64,000 bases of DNA. Origin: Actinomycetales bacterium Actino_02. GTDB lineage: Bacteria > Actinomycetota > Actinomycetes > Propionibacteriales > Propionibacteriaceae. The notes under the pieces were generated by a model. The model saw nothing but the letters and a program-made list of their open reading frames with translations. It was not told the origin of the DNA and did not search any database. This document shows, in pieces, positions 44,939 through 55,756 of the stretch (the stretch's first letter is position 1; the number at the start of each line of letters is the position of its first letter). The stretch covers positions 293,135 through 357,134 of the forward strand of contig LUYM01000020.1 in NCBI GenBank assembly GCA_001603275.1, in the 5' to 3' direction. Position numbers and translations under genes: made by a program.

Positions 44939-45628
44939 ATCAGCACTGAACCGCGGATCAATGAGCGCATCAAGGTTCCCGAGGTGCGCCTGGTCGGCCC
45001 GGCCGGAGAGCAGGTCGGCATCGTCCGGATCGACGACGCCTTGAGGCTGGCCCGGGAGGCCGACCTGGACCTGGTGGAGGTTGCGCCGATGGCGCGGCCG
45101 CCGGTCGCGAAGTTGATGGACTACGGCAAGTTCAAGTACGAGGCCGCCCAGAAGGCACGCGAGTCTCGTCGCAACCAGACGAACACGATCATCAAGGAAA
45201 TGAAGCTGCGACCCAAGATCGACAGCCACGACTACGAGACCAAGAAGGGTCACGTCGTCCGTTTCCTGAAGGCCGGGGACAAGGTGAAGATCACCATCAT
45301 GTTCCGTGGCCGCGAGCAGAGCCGTCCCGAACTGGGCTTCAACCTGCTGAAGAAGCTGGCTGATGACGTCGCAGAGGACGGTTTCATCGAGTCCGCCCCC
45401 AAGCAGGACGGACGCAACATGCTGATGGTGCTGTCACCGACTCGCAAGAAGACCGAGGCCAAGGTCGAGGTCGAGGCGGCGAAGGCGGCCCGGATGGCCG
45501 AGCGTACGGCCAACCAGGAAGCCGAGCGTCAGCAGGAGGCAGAGCTTCGGGCGGCGGCGCTTGCCGCGGCCCAGCCGAAGAAGAAGCGGGGGCCCGCCGA
45601 CAACATGGACCCCGACATCGACCTGTAA
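44939..45628 (+). CDS. infC: Translation initiation factor IF-3 (AUC start)
   Basis: IF-3 (229 residues) checks the initiator codon on the 30S subunit. The frame reads [20 protein letters not shown], and the family start M-S-T-E corresponds to an ATC codon at 44939, behind GGAGGA (44930-44935). A start-like GTG lies 117 bp upstream (44822) but falls inside the leader, ahead of the attenuator. Use of a rare start codon is the known basis of IF-3 self-control. [17 protein letters not shown] links the two domains. The C-terminal tail is long, Ala/Glu/Lys-rich. Confidence 0.92.
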   Translation: MSTEPRINERIKVPEVRLVGPAGEQVGIVRIDDALRLAREADLDLVEVAPMARPPVAKLMDYGKFKYEAAQKARESRRNQTNTIIKEMKLRPKIDSHDYETKKGHVVRFLKAGDKVKITIMFRGREQSRPELGFNLLKKLADDVAEDGFIESAPKQDGRNMLMVLSPTRKKTEAKVEVEAAKAARMAERTANQEAERQQEAELRAAALAAAQPKKKRGPADNMDPDIDL

Positions 45629-45653
45629 AGAGAAGAAGAGTAAGGACTCAGCA

Positions 45654-45860
45654 ATGCCGAAGATGAAGACCCACTCGGGTGCCAAGAAGCGCTTCCGGGT
45701 GACCGGCTCGGGCAAGGTCATGCACCGTCAGGCAGGCAAGATGCACCTGAACGAGCACAAGCCCACCAGCCAGACCCGCCGCCTCGATGGTGACCAGGTG
45801 GTTGCCAAGGGTGATGCGAAGAAGGCGCTGAAGCTGCTCGGCGGCTACAAGGCCAAGTGA
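45654..45860 (+). CDS. rpmI: 50S ribosomal protein L35
   Basis: L35 (68 residues), start MPKMKTHSGAKKRFRVTGSG. Second gene of the infC operon, 25 bp after infC, with AAGGA at 45642-45646. Basic, short and complete. Confidence 0.96.
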   Translation: MPKMKTHSGAKKRFRVTGSGKVMHRQAGKMHLNEHKPTSQTRRLDGDQVVAKGDAKKALKLLGGYKAK

Positions 45861-45892
45861 CGTCCACACCGATCGACAAGGAGTAAATCGAC

Positions 45893-46261
45893 ATGGCACG
45901 CGTGAAGCGCGCAGTGAATGCGCAGAAGAAGCGCCGTGAGGTTCTGGACGCAGCGTCCGGTTACCGGGGTCAGCGGTCCCGGCTGTACCGCAAGGCCAAG
46001 GAGCAGATGCTCCACTCGGCCACCTACGCCTACCGTGACCGCCGCGCTCGCAAGGGCGACTTCCGGTCGCTGTGGATCCAGCGGATCAACGCGGCTTGCC
46101 GCGCCGAGGGAATGACCTACAACCGCTTCATCAACGGCCTCAAGATTGCCGGCGTTGAGGTGGATCGCAAGATCATGGCCGAGCTCGCGGTGAGCGATTC
46201 GGTGGCCTTTGCGGCGCTGGTGGCCATCGCCAAGGACAACCAGCCGGCCCAGGCCGCCTGA
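45893..46261 (+). CDS. rplT: 50S ribosomal protein L20
   Basis: L20 (122 residues), needed early in 50S assembly and, in several bacteria, the repressor of its own operon. Start [17 protein letters not shown]; conserved [22 protein letters not shown] at 45879-45884. A 13-bp terminator stem follows. Confidence 0.96.
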   Translation: MARVKRAVNAQKKRREVLDAASGYRGQRSRLYRKAKEQMLHSATYAYRDRRARKGDFRSLWIQRINAACRAEGMTYNRFINGLKIAGVEVDRKIMAELAVSDSVAFAALVAIAKDNQPAQAA

Positions 46262-46275
46262 CCGAAGAGGTCTGT

Positions 46276-46304
46276 AGGCCGGGTCCGCGAGGCGGGCCCG
46301 GCCT
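46276..46304 (+). terminator. Terminator of the infC-rpmI-rplT operon
   Basis: AGGCCGGGTCCGC (46276-46288) pairs with GCGGGCCCGGCCT (46292-46304) with one T-G pair and loop GAG, followed by TCTGC. 15 bp after rplT. Confidence 0.85.
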
Positions 46305-46343
46305 TCTGCACTACATATCCGAGGTGGGTGGAAGGAGGCGACG

Positions 46344-47207
46344 ATGACCGTCGCTCCGCTAGAACTGCCCGAACCTTCGCAAGCTGTCCTGCGAGCGGCT
46401 CGGGCCCTGCAACGTCGCTCCGAACGGGCCGAGGCTGGCAAGTTCCTCGTTGAGGGGCGCCAGGCCGTCCGGGAAGCGCTGCGGCTGGACGGTGTCGTCG
46501 AGGCGCTGTTCCTGCGCTGGGACGCCGCGCACGGCAACATTGACCTGATCGACGCGGCCACCGAGGCCGGCGTGATCTGCTACGGCCTCAGCGAGCAGAA
46601 CCTGGCCACGATCACCGACACGGTGACCCCGCAAGGCGTGGTCGCGGTCGCCAAGGCGATCGACGTCCCGCTGAAGCAGGTCCTGCGCAAGCGCAAGAAG
46701 AAGGCCGACAAGCCGAAGAAGAGGCATCGCCGCAAGGACGTCTCCTTGGTGGTGATCTGTGCGCAGGTGCGCGACCCTGGCAATGCCGGAACGGTCATCC
46801 GCTGTGCGGACGCTTTCGGTGCGGATGCGGTGATCCTGAGTTCGGACTCGGTGGACCTGTACAACCCGAAGACCGTCCGGGCCAGCGTCGGCAGCATCTT
46901 CCATCTGCCGGTGGTGGTCGGTGCCGACTTGGCCGAGGCGATCGCCGCCTGCCGCGCGGCCGGCATGCAGATCTTCGCAACCGACGGCGCCTCCGGCACC
47001 GACCTCACCGACCTGGACGAGGCGCTGGCTGCGCCGACCGCCTGGGTGATGGGCAATGAGTCCTGGGGGCTGCCCGTCGAACACCTGGCCTTGGCCGACC
47101 AAACAGTGGCCGTGCCCATCTATGGCCAGGCCGAGAGCCTTAACCTGGCTACCGCTGCGGCGGTGTGCCTTTATGCAAGTGCGAGCGCGCAGCGCGCATC
47201 CAACTGA
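46344..47207 (+). CDS. TrmH/SpoU family rRNA 2'-O-methyltransferase
   Basis: A 287-residue SPOUT methyltransferase of the TsnR/Rv1644 type between rplT and pheS. The N-terminal L7Ae-like substrate domain covers 1-110, followed by a Lys/Arg-rich linker (KRKKKADKPKKRHRRK). The SAM knot has RDPGNAGTVIRCADAFGAD, VMGNESWGLP and VAVPIYGQAESLNLATAAAV. It methylates ribose on rRNA; the exact nucleotide is unknown. ATG after GGAGG (46332-46336). Confidence 0.9.
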   Translation: MTVAPLELPEPSQAVLRAARALQRRSERAEAGKFLVEGRQAVREALRLDGVVEALFLRWDAAHGNIDLIDAATEAGVICYGLSEQNLATITDTVTPQGVVAVAKAIDVPLKQVLRKRKKKADKPKKRHRRKDVSLVVICAQVRDPGNAGTVIRCADAFGADAVILSSDSVDLYNPKTVRASVGSIFHLPVVVGADLAEAIAACRAAGMQIFATDGASGTDLTDLDEALAAPTAWVMGNESWGLPVEHLALADQTVAVPIYGQAESLNLATAAAVCLYASASAQRASN

Positions 47208-47221
47208 GGGGAGAGCTGACC

Positions 47222-48316
47222 ATGCCCGGCGGTGAACCGCAGGCTGACCTGAGTCAGGAGTCGATCGAGGCATTGGTGGGGCAAGCCCTGGCCGCTTTTG
47301 CCGAGGCCCAGACCAGTGCCGAACTGAAAGAGGCGCGGCTGGCCCATACGTCCGATCGCTCTCCGCTCGCGCTGGCCAACCGGGCGATCGGGACCATTCC
47401 CGGGCCTGAGCGCAAGGAGGCCGGCCAGCGTCTGGGCGCCGCCCGGGCGCAGGTGAACGCCGCACTGGCCGCCCGCGAGGATGAGATCGGTGCCGCTGAA
47501 CTGGCCGGACGCCTGGTCGCCGAGCGGGTGGACGTCAGTCTGCCGGTCGAGCTCGGACCGCAGGGGGCCGCGCATCCCATCACCGCCTTGATGGACTTGA
47601 TGGGCGATGTCTTCGTGGCCATGGGCTGGGAGATCGCCGAAGGTCCGGAGGCCGAAGGCGAGTGGCTCAGCTTCGATGCGCTGAATATCGGCCCGGACCA
47701 CCCCGCTCGCGGCACCAGCGACAGCCTGTACGTGGCCCCGCTGGGCAGCAATGTGGCGATGCGTCCGCACACCTCGCCGGTCCAGATCCGCTCGATGCTC
47801 GATCGTGAACTCCCGATCTACGTGGTCTGCCCGGGCAAGGTGTATCGGGCCGACGAGTTCGACGCCACCCACGTCCCGGTGTTCCACCAGATCGAGGGGC
47901 TGTGCGTCGACAAGGGCATCTCTCTGGCTCACCTGAAGGGCACCCTGGATCACTTGGCCAAGAGCATGTTCGGCGAGGGCATTGAGACCCGGATGCGGCC
48001 GCACTACTTCCCGTTCACCGAGCCGTCGGCCGAGGTCGATCTGAAGTGCTTCGTGTGCCGCGGCGAATCGGTCGGCAATCCGGACGCCCCGTGCCGCACC
48101 TGCAAGTCGCAGGGCTGGATCGAGTGGGGCGGCTGTGGTGTGGTCAACCCGCGAGTGCTGGCCGCCTGCGGCATTGACACCGAGGTCTACTCCGGCTTCG
48201 CCTTCGGAATGGGCATCGAGCGGACGCTGATGTTCCGCAACAACGCCGCCGACATGCGCGACATGGTCGAGGGCGATGTCCGGTTCAGCCGCTCACTGAA
48301 GGGAATGGCACGATGA
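47222..48316 (+). CDS. pheS: Phenylalanyl-tRNA synthetase alpha subunit
   Basis: PheS (364 residues), catalytic half of the heterotetrameric class II synthetase. N-terminal coiled coil 1-105; motif 2 region MRPHTSPVQIRSM and YVVCPGKVYRADEFDATHVP; motif 3 GFAFGMGIERTLM. A four-Cys insert CFVC...CRTC near 275-295 may bind zinc, as in other actinobacterial PheS. ATG chosen after GGGGAGAG; it overlaps pheT by 4 bp. Confidence 0.96.
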   Translation: MPGGEPQADLSQESIEALVGQALAAFAEAQTSAELKEARLAHTSDRSPLALANRAIGTIPGPERKEAGQRLGAARAQVNAALAAREDEIGAAELAGRLVAERVDVSLPVELGPQGAAHPITALMDLMGDVFVAMGWEIAEGPEAEGEWLSFDALNIGPDHPARGTSDSLYVAPLGSNVAMRPHTSPVQIRSMLDRELPIYVVCPGKVYRADEFDATHVPVFHQIEGLCVDKGISLAHLKGTLDHLAKSMFGEGIETRMRPHYFPFTEPSAEVDLKCFVCRGESVGNPDAPCRTCKSQGWIEWGGCGVVNPRVLAACGIDTEVYSGFAFGMGIERTLMFRNNAADMRDMVEGDVRFSRSLKGMAR

Positions 48317-50829
48317 GGGCCCCACTTGGCTGGCTGCGCGACTACGTCGAACTGCCGCAGGAGATGACCGGGCGGGAGCTCTCCGAGGTGCTGATCCGGG
48401 CCGGGCTCGAGGTCGAGAACGTCGATCAGGCGGGTTCGGAGCTCAGTGGCCCGATCGTGGTGGGCCGGATCCTGGCCTTCGTCAACGAGCCGCAGTCCAA
48501 TGGCAAGACCATTCGCTGGGTGCAGGTCGACGTCGGCCCCGCGCACAACCAGCCGCACCCGGACTACCCGGACGGCTGCCGCAGCGTGGTCTGTGGCGCC
48601 CACAACTTCGCCGTCGGTGACCTGGTCGTGGTGTCGTTGCCGGGCGCCATGCTGACCGGTGGCTTCGCCATCTCGGCGCGCAAGACCTATGGGCACCTGT
48701 CCGACGGGATGATCTGCGCTGAGGACGAGCTGGGGATCGGCAACGACCACTCCGGCATCATCATCCTTCCGCCGACCACCGATGACGGCGTCGAGCTCAA
48801 GCCCGGCGACGATCCGGCCGGAGTCCTGCTGATGCGCGACGACGTCCTGGACATCGACGTGAGCCCCGATATCGGCTACTGCCTGAGCATCCGTGGGCTG
48901 GCCAGGGAAGCTGCCCAGAACCTGGGCTTGGCCTACACCGATGTGGTCACCAAGGCCACTCCGGCGGCCAAGGCCGACGGCTACCCGGTTCGGCTGGACG
49001 ACCCGGCTTGCCCGCTGTTCGTGGCGGTCCGGGTGACCGGCTTCGATCCGAGCGCCCCCACGCCGCGCTGGATGGCCCGGCGGCTGGTGCTGTCGGGTAT
49101 GCGTTCGATCTCGCTCCCGGTGGACATCACCAACTACGTGATGCTGGAGACCGGTCAGCCGCTGCACGCCTACGACGCGGCCTCGCTGTCCGGGACCATC
49201 GTGGTCCGCAAGGCCCACGCCGGCGAGACCCTGGTGACGCTGGACGGTCAGACCCGCCGACTGGATGTCGATGATCTGCTGATCACCGACGACAGCGGGC
49301 CGATCGGCCTCGCGGGAGTGATGGGCGGCGAGTCCACCGAGATGCGCTCCACCTCGACCGATGTGCTGATCGAGGCGGCTAGCTTCGAGTCCGGGTCCAT
49401 CTCCCGTACCCTGCGCCGCCACAATCTGCCCTCTGAGGCGTCCAAACGGTTCCACCGAGGAGTCGACCCGCAGGCGGCCTATTCGGCCGCTCACCGGGCC
49501 GCAGAGCTGTTGGTTCAGCTGGCCGGCGGCCAGGTGCTGGCCGAGGAGACGATCGCCGGTGCGGCCCCGTCGATTCCTTCCCAGGTGTTCGCCGCCGAAT
49601 TGCCCTCGCAAATCCTCGGTACCGAGGTGTCGGCGGATCGAGTGGTGGAGATTCTGCGGGCCAGCGGCTGTCAGGTGGAGGTGGATGCTGCTCAGGTGCG
49701 GGTCACTCCGCCCAGCTGGCGGCTGGACTTGCGCGATCCCTATGACTACGTCGAGGAGGTCGGTCGCAAGCTCGGCTTCGACACGATCACGGCCGTGGTG
49801 CCGTCCGCGCCGGTGGGACGAGGCCTGACCCGGGCCCAGCGAGCTCGGCGGGCGATCAACTCTGCCGTTGTGGCGGCCGGCTTCGTCGAGGTGCTCACCT
49901 TCCCGTTCGGCTCCGCCGAGGATCTGGACCGGCTGGGGATCCCCGCCGAGGACCGGAGGCGTCACCTGGTACGGCTGGCCAATCCGCTGGCCGAGACCCA
50001 GCCCTACTTGCGCACCACCATTCTGCCCGGCCTGTTCGCCGCTGTGGCCCGCAATACCTCGCGCGGCAACGACGATCTGGCCTTGTTCGAGACCGGCAGC
50101 GTGTTCTTCGCCGGTTCGGGGGATCCGGCTCCGATCCCGTCGGTTGAGCACCGGCCCAGCGCCGACGAACTGGCCGCCATCGAGCGAGCCCTGCCGGAGC
50201 AGCCCAGACTGCTCGGGGCGGTGCTGTGCGGCAACTGGCGGCGCGCCGGCTGGCAGGGCCAGCCGATTCCGGCTGGTTGGCAGCAGGCGTTGGCCCTGGC
50301 CGAGGTGGCTGCAGCCGCGTTGGGTGCCGAGCTGACTCGACGCCCGGTGGAGTACGCACCGTGGCATCCGGGCCGATGCGCGGAGTTGGTTGTGGCCGAA
50401 TCGGTGATTGGACACGCCGGTGAACTGCATCCGGAGGTGATCAAGGCCTTCGGACTGCCGGAACGGGCCGCTGCCGTCGAGTTCGACCTGGACGCGCTGA
50501 TCGAGCTGTCGCCGCGAGGCGGTGACATCGCCCCCGTCTCGGCGCATCCGGTGGCCAAGGAGGACGTCGCACTGGTGGTCCCGGACTCGGTGGCCGCCGC
50601 CGATGTCGAGGCAGCTCTGGTGGCCGGGGCCGGCGAGTTGCTGGAGTCGATCAGTCTTTTCGATGTGTTCACCGGATCCCAGGTTCCGGCCGGCCATCGG
50701 TCACTGGCCTTCGCTCTACGATTCCGGGCTTCGGACCGGACCCTGACCGACGCCGAGACCGCCGCAGCGCGGGCCGCGGCAGTCGCCTGCGCGGAGCAGC
50801 GCCATGGGGCGGTCTTGCGCAGCTTCTAG
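48313..50829 (+). CDS. pheT: Phenylalanyl-tRNA synthetase beta subunit
   Basis: PheT (838 residues). The N-terminal EMAP-like tRNA-binding domain covers 40-150. The B3/B4 editing domain (around 210-400, with PVDITNYVMLETGQPLHAYD, split here) removes Tyr-tRNA-Phe. The B5 domain, the inactive catalytic fold and a C-terminal FDX-ACB anticodon-binding domain (SAHPVAKEDVALVVPD to the end) follow. The order and length are standard. ATG overlaps pheS. A long terminator hairpin follows after 12 bp. Confidence 0.96.
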   Translation: MRAPLGWLRDYVELPQEMTGRELSEVLIRAGLEVENVDQAGSELSGPIVVGRILAFVNEPQSNGKTIRWVQVDVGPAHNQPHPDYPDGCRSVVCGAHNFAVGDLVVVSLPGAMLTGGFAISARKTYGHLSDGMICAEDELGIGNDHSGIIILPPTTDDGVELKPGDDPAGVLLMRDDVLDIDVSPDIGYCLSIRGLAREAAQNLGLAYTDVVTKATPAAKADGYPVRLDDPACPLFVAVRVTGFDPSAPTPRWMARRLVLSGMRSISLPVDITNYVMLETGQPLHAYDAASLSGTIVVRKAHAGETLVTLDGQTRRLDVDDLLITDDSGPIGLAGVMGGESTEMRSTSTDVLIEAASFESGSISRTLRRHNLPSEASKRFHRGVDPQAAYSAAHRAAELLVQLAGGQVLAEETIAGAAPSIPSQVFAAELPSQILGTEVSADRVVEILRASGCQVEVDAAQVRVTPPSWRLDLRDPYDYVEEVGRKLGFDTITAVVPSAPVGRGLTRAQRARRAINSAVVAAGFVEVLTFPFGSAEDLDRLGIPAEDRRRHLVRLANPLAETQPYLRTTILPGLFAAVARNTSRGNDDLALFETGSVFFAGSGDPAPIPSVEHRPSADELAAIERALPEQPRLLGAVLCGNWRRAGWQGQPIPAGWQQALALAEVAAAALGAELTRRPVEYAPWHPGRCAELVVAESVIGHAGELHPEVIKAFGLPERAAAVEFDLDALIELSPRGGDIAPVSAHPVAKEDVALVVPDSVAAADVEAALVAGAGELLESISLFDVFTGSQVPAGHRSLAFALRFRASDRTLTDAETAAARAAAVACAEQRHGAVLRSF

Positions 50830-50841
50830 GCATGGTCATCG

Positions 50842-50874
50842 ACGGCGTCCGTGGGCATTGCCCGCGGACGCCGT
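50842..50874 (+). terminator. Terminator after pheT
   Basis: ACGGCGTCCG (50842-50851), a T-G pair, and GGG pair with CCC and CGGACGCCGT (50865-50874) around loop CATTG. TTCTGTT follows. A 14-bp stem. Confidence 0.85.
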
Positions 50875-50882
50875 TTCTGTTA

Positions 50883-50995
50883 CCACCCGAATGGGTGGCA
50901 AGTGGTGCCACTCGAATGGGTGACAAATGGGATGACTCGGCATCACCCATTCGGGTGACTATTCCCCCAAAAGGGTGGTACTCAGCCGGGTGACA
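50883..50995. promoter_or_regulatory. Cluster of TCACCC-N4-GGGTGA palindromes (unit 1)
   Basis: Five sites: CCACCC-GAAT-GGGTGG (50883), CCACTC-GAAT-GGGTGA (50908), TCACCC-ATTC-GGGTGA (50943), TCCCCC-AAAA-GGGTGG (50963) and the weak GTACTC-AGCC-GGGTGA (50978). The spacer is four bases in each. Centres are 25, 35, 20 and 15 bp apart. They look like operators for one dimeric regulator that I cannot name. Confidence 0.7.
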
Positions 50996-51024
50996 AGGGC
51001 AAACGCATGATTGATCGCGATCAA
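50991..51024. promoter_or_regulatory. Shared box and 14-bp palindrome (unit 1)
   Basis: TGACAAGGGCAAACGC (50991-51006) matches the unit 2 box at 51561-51576 with one change. Four bases after it TTGATCGCGATCAA (51011-51024) is a perfect palindrome. Function unknown. Confidence 0.55.
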
Positions 51025-51086
51025 GAAATGTCTGCAAAACGGCACTTTCGGTTGATTTTGGAGTGGTGAATTACGCCGCGGTCGGA

Positions 51087-51092
51087 TATGTT
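51087..51092 (+). promoter_or_regulatory. Possible -10 element of RNA unit 1
   Basis: TATGTT, 96 bp downstream of the shared TGACAAGGGC box; the same layout recurs in unit 2. No clear -35. Confidence 0.4.
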
Positions 51093-51097
51093 CTACC

Positions 51098-51430
51098 TAG
51101 TCGTCCGATGAGGGGGATCGCAAAGAAGAGGGGACGACTGGGGGTGCGGAGCTAGCCCGCCAACTGCTGGCTTCGAGTCCACGCCCGGTCGACTGTGCTT
51201 CGAGGTTGTGCTTCGGTCGGAATCCGCAGGAGGGGGCGGATTCCGGCCGGACCACCGGGTGAGCACATTGCGATGGGGGCCTCGGGGCGACTGCATGAGG
51301 GCGCAGGCTGCGAGTTCATCACGCGCGGCGAGGTCGGAACTGAGGGGGTCCGGCCTGGTGTGCGGTGTGTACCCGGTGGTTCGGGGGCAGAGGGGGAGCT
51401 CCCGGACCAACTGCGGTCTGCTGGTCCGGA
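51098..51430 (+). ncRNA. Putative G-rich structured RNA 1, unknown class
   Basis: No reading frame here has family similarity or a good ribosome-binding site. The region is full of G-runs and hairpins. Element GGGGGTGCGGAGCTAG (51140-51155) leads into a hairpin GCTAGC-loop-GCTGGC (51151-51171) whose loop holds CCGCCAA; RNA 2 has a matching element. The 3' border is taken as the hairpin CCGGACCA (51403-51410) with TGGTCCGG (51423-51430), a stem of 8 bp. A related GGGGGAGC...CCAACTGC string occurs at 51393-51415. Ends are estimates. An sRNA is most likely; a small protein cannot be excluded. Confidence 0.45.
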
Positions 51431-51489
51431 ATTCGCCTAATTGATTGAGTGAGGAAGGAATGGGGGCGGCCATTCAGCCAATCTTCTGC

Positions 51490-51530
51490 TGTCACCCGTG
51501 AGAGTGACACTGTCACCCAAACGGGTGACA
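51490..51530. promoter_or_regulatory. Pair of TCACCC-N4-GGGTGA palindromes (unit 2)
   Basis: TGTCACCCGTGAGAGTGACA (51490-51509) and TGTCACCCAAACGGGTGACA (51511-51530). Their centres are 21 bp apart, two helical turns. The second is perfect over 8-bp arms and is the best site of all seven. Confidence 0.75.
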
Positions 51531-51560
51531 TTTCGAGTGCCCATCCAGGTATCACTGGAC

Positions 51561-51590
51561 TGACAAGGGCTAACGCTCGGCGAATCGCCG
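51561..51590. promoter_or_regulatory. Shared box and palindrome (unit 2)
   Basis: TGACAAGGGCTAACGC (51561-51576), then CGGCGAATCGCCG (51578-51590), a palindrome with one unpaired centre. Same order as in unit 1. Confidence 0.55.
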
Positions 51591-51669
51591 CAGCGCGGAG
51601 ATGTGTGCGCAATTCGATGAATGTTCACAAATTGTGATGCTAATGATGCTTGTGAGCGCTCTCGATGGT

Positions 51670-51675
51670 TATGAT
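51670..51675 (+). promoter_or_regulatory. Possible -10 element of RNA unit 2
   Basis: TATGAT, a near-consensus -10, about 109 bp after the shared box. The region just upstream is AT-rich for this genome (TTCACAAATTGTGATGCTAA). Confidence 0.5.
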
Positions 51676-51681
51676 CTTCGC

Positions 51682-51786
51682 GTTGGGGGAGCTGAGCGAG
51701 GGCACACCGCCAAGTGCCTGAGTCGGGGGCACCCAGAGCGAACGGGGAGGTAGTCGCGTCCAGGGAGCGCGCTACCTCCCTTTTCC
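51682..51786 (+). ncRNA. Putative structured RNA 2 with intrinsic terminator, unknown class
   Basis: A short presumptive transcript of about 105 nt. GGGGGAGCTGAGCGAG (51685-51700) is followed by a hairpin GGCAC-ACCGCCAA-GTGCC (51701-51718) and GAGTC. The same order occurs in RNA 1 with a different stem but the same CCGCCAA loop. It ends in a terminator with TTTT. No open frame with a ribosome-binding site is inside. It is either a free sRNA or a terminated leader of the HAD gene 80 bp downstream. It does not match the riboswitch consensus sequences I know. Confidence 0.55.
51745..51784 (+). terminator. Terminator of RNA 2
   Basis: GGGAGGTAG (51745-51753) pairs with CTACCTCCC (51772-51780); CGCG (51755-51758) pairs with CGCG (51768-51771) above a bulged T. 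TTTT follows at 51781-51784. A strong intrinsic terminator. Confidence 0.85.
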
Positions 51787-51865
51787 ATGCTCCTGGCCGA
51801 CCGCGCTCTTGCGGTGCTGGGTGCGGCGCAGTGCCGGTCGGCACGGAGGCTGCCACACTGGGTCT

Positions 51866-54874
<3,009 letters not shown>

Positions 54875-54878
<4 letters not shown>

Positions 54879-55756
54879 TCAATGCGGCTGCCAAGGCGTC
54901 CATCCTGATCGAAGCCCTTCCGTGGCTGGCCAGCTACGTGGGCAAGACCATGGTGATCAAGTACGGCGGCAACGCCATGATCGACGACGAGCTGAAGGCC
55001 GCCTTCGCCGAGGACGTGATGTTCCTGCGCACGGTCGGCGTGAAGCCGGTGGTAGTGCACGGCGGCGGCCCGCAGATCTCGTCCATGCTGAAGCGGCTGG
55101 GCATCGCCAGCGAGTTCCGCGGCGGGTTGCGGGTCACGACTCCTGAGGCCATGGACGTGGTCCGGATGGTGCTGATGGGCCAGGTGAACCGGGAGTTGGT
55201 GGGACTGTTGAACGCCCGCGGGCCGGTTGCGGTCGGACTGAGCGGCGAGGACGCCGGGCTGCTCACTGCTGAGCGCAAGGGCATCGAGCTGGACGGTGAG
55301 GAGATCGACCTCGGCCTGGTCGGGGAAGTCAGCGAGGTGCGTCCGGAAGCGCTGATCGACCTGATCAACGCCGGCCGGATTCCGGTGGTGGCCACGGTCG
55401 CTCCCGACGACGAGGGCCAGGTCTACAACGTGAATGCCGATACCGCAGCCGGTGCGCTGGCTGCGGCGCTGGGTGCCGACCGGCTCGTGGTGCTGACCGA
55501 CGTGGCCGGGTTGTACCGGGACTGGCCGAACTCGACCGAGGTGATCCGTCAGATCAGCCCGAGCGAACTCGAAGAGCTTCTGCCGAGCTTGGCCTCGGGA
55601 ATGATCCCGAAGATGGAGGCGTGCCTCAAGGCCGTCCAAGCCGGGGTGCCCAAGGCCACCGTGATCGACGGACGGGTGCCACACTCGCTGCTGCTGGAGA
55701 TGTTCACTGACGAGGGGATCGGCACCATGGTGCGCGATCAGGAGGTCGCATCGTGA
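54875..55756 (+). CDS. argB: Acetylglutamate kinase
   Basis: ArgB (293 residues), second step of the pathway. KYGGNAMID and [15 protein letters not shown] bind ATP and substrate; the end has [13 protein letters not shown]. The N-terminal extra helix found in arginine-inhibited hexameric enzymes is present (about residues 1-20), so feedback inhibition is likely. Overlaps argJ and argD by 4 bp each. Confidence 0.96.

Noticed and set aside
50883..51530. CRISPR array
   Set aside because: The repeats are short palindromes with irregular spacing and no unique spacers of constant length; no cas genes are present.
51098..51786. tmRNA, RNase P RNA, SRP RNA, 6C RNA or a c-di-AMP riboswitch
   Set aside because: The diagnostic core sequences I know for these classes are absent. 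A database covariance search would be decisive.
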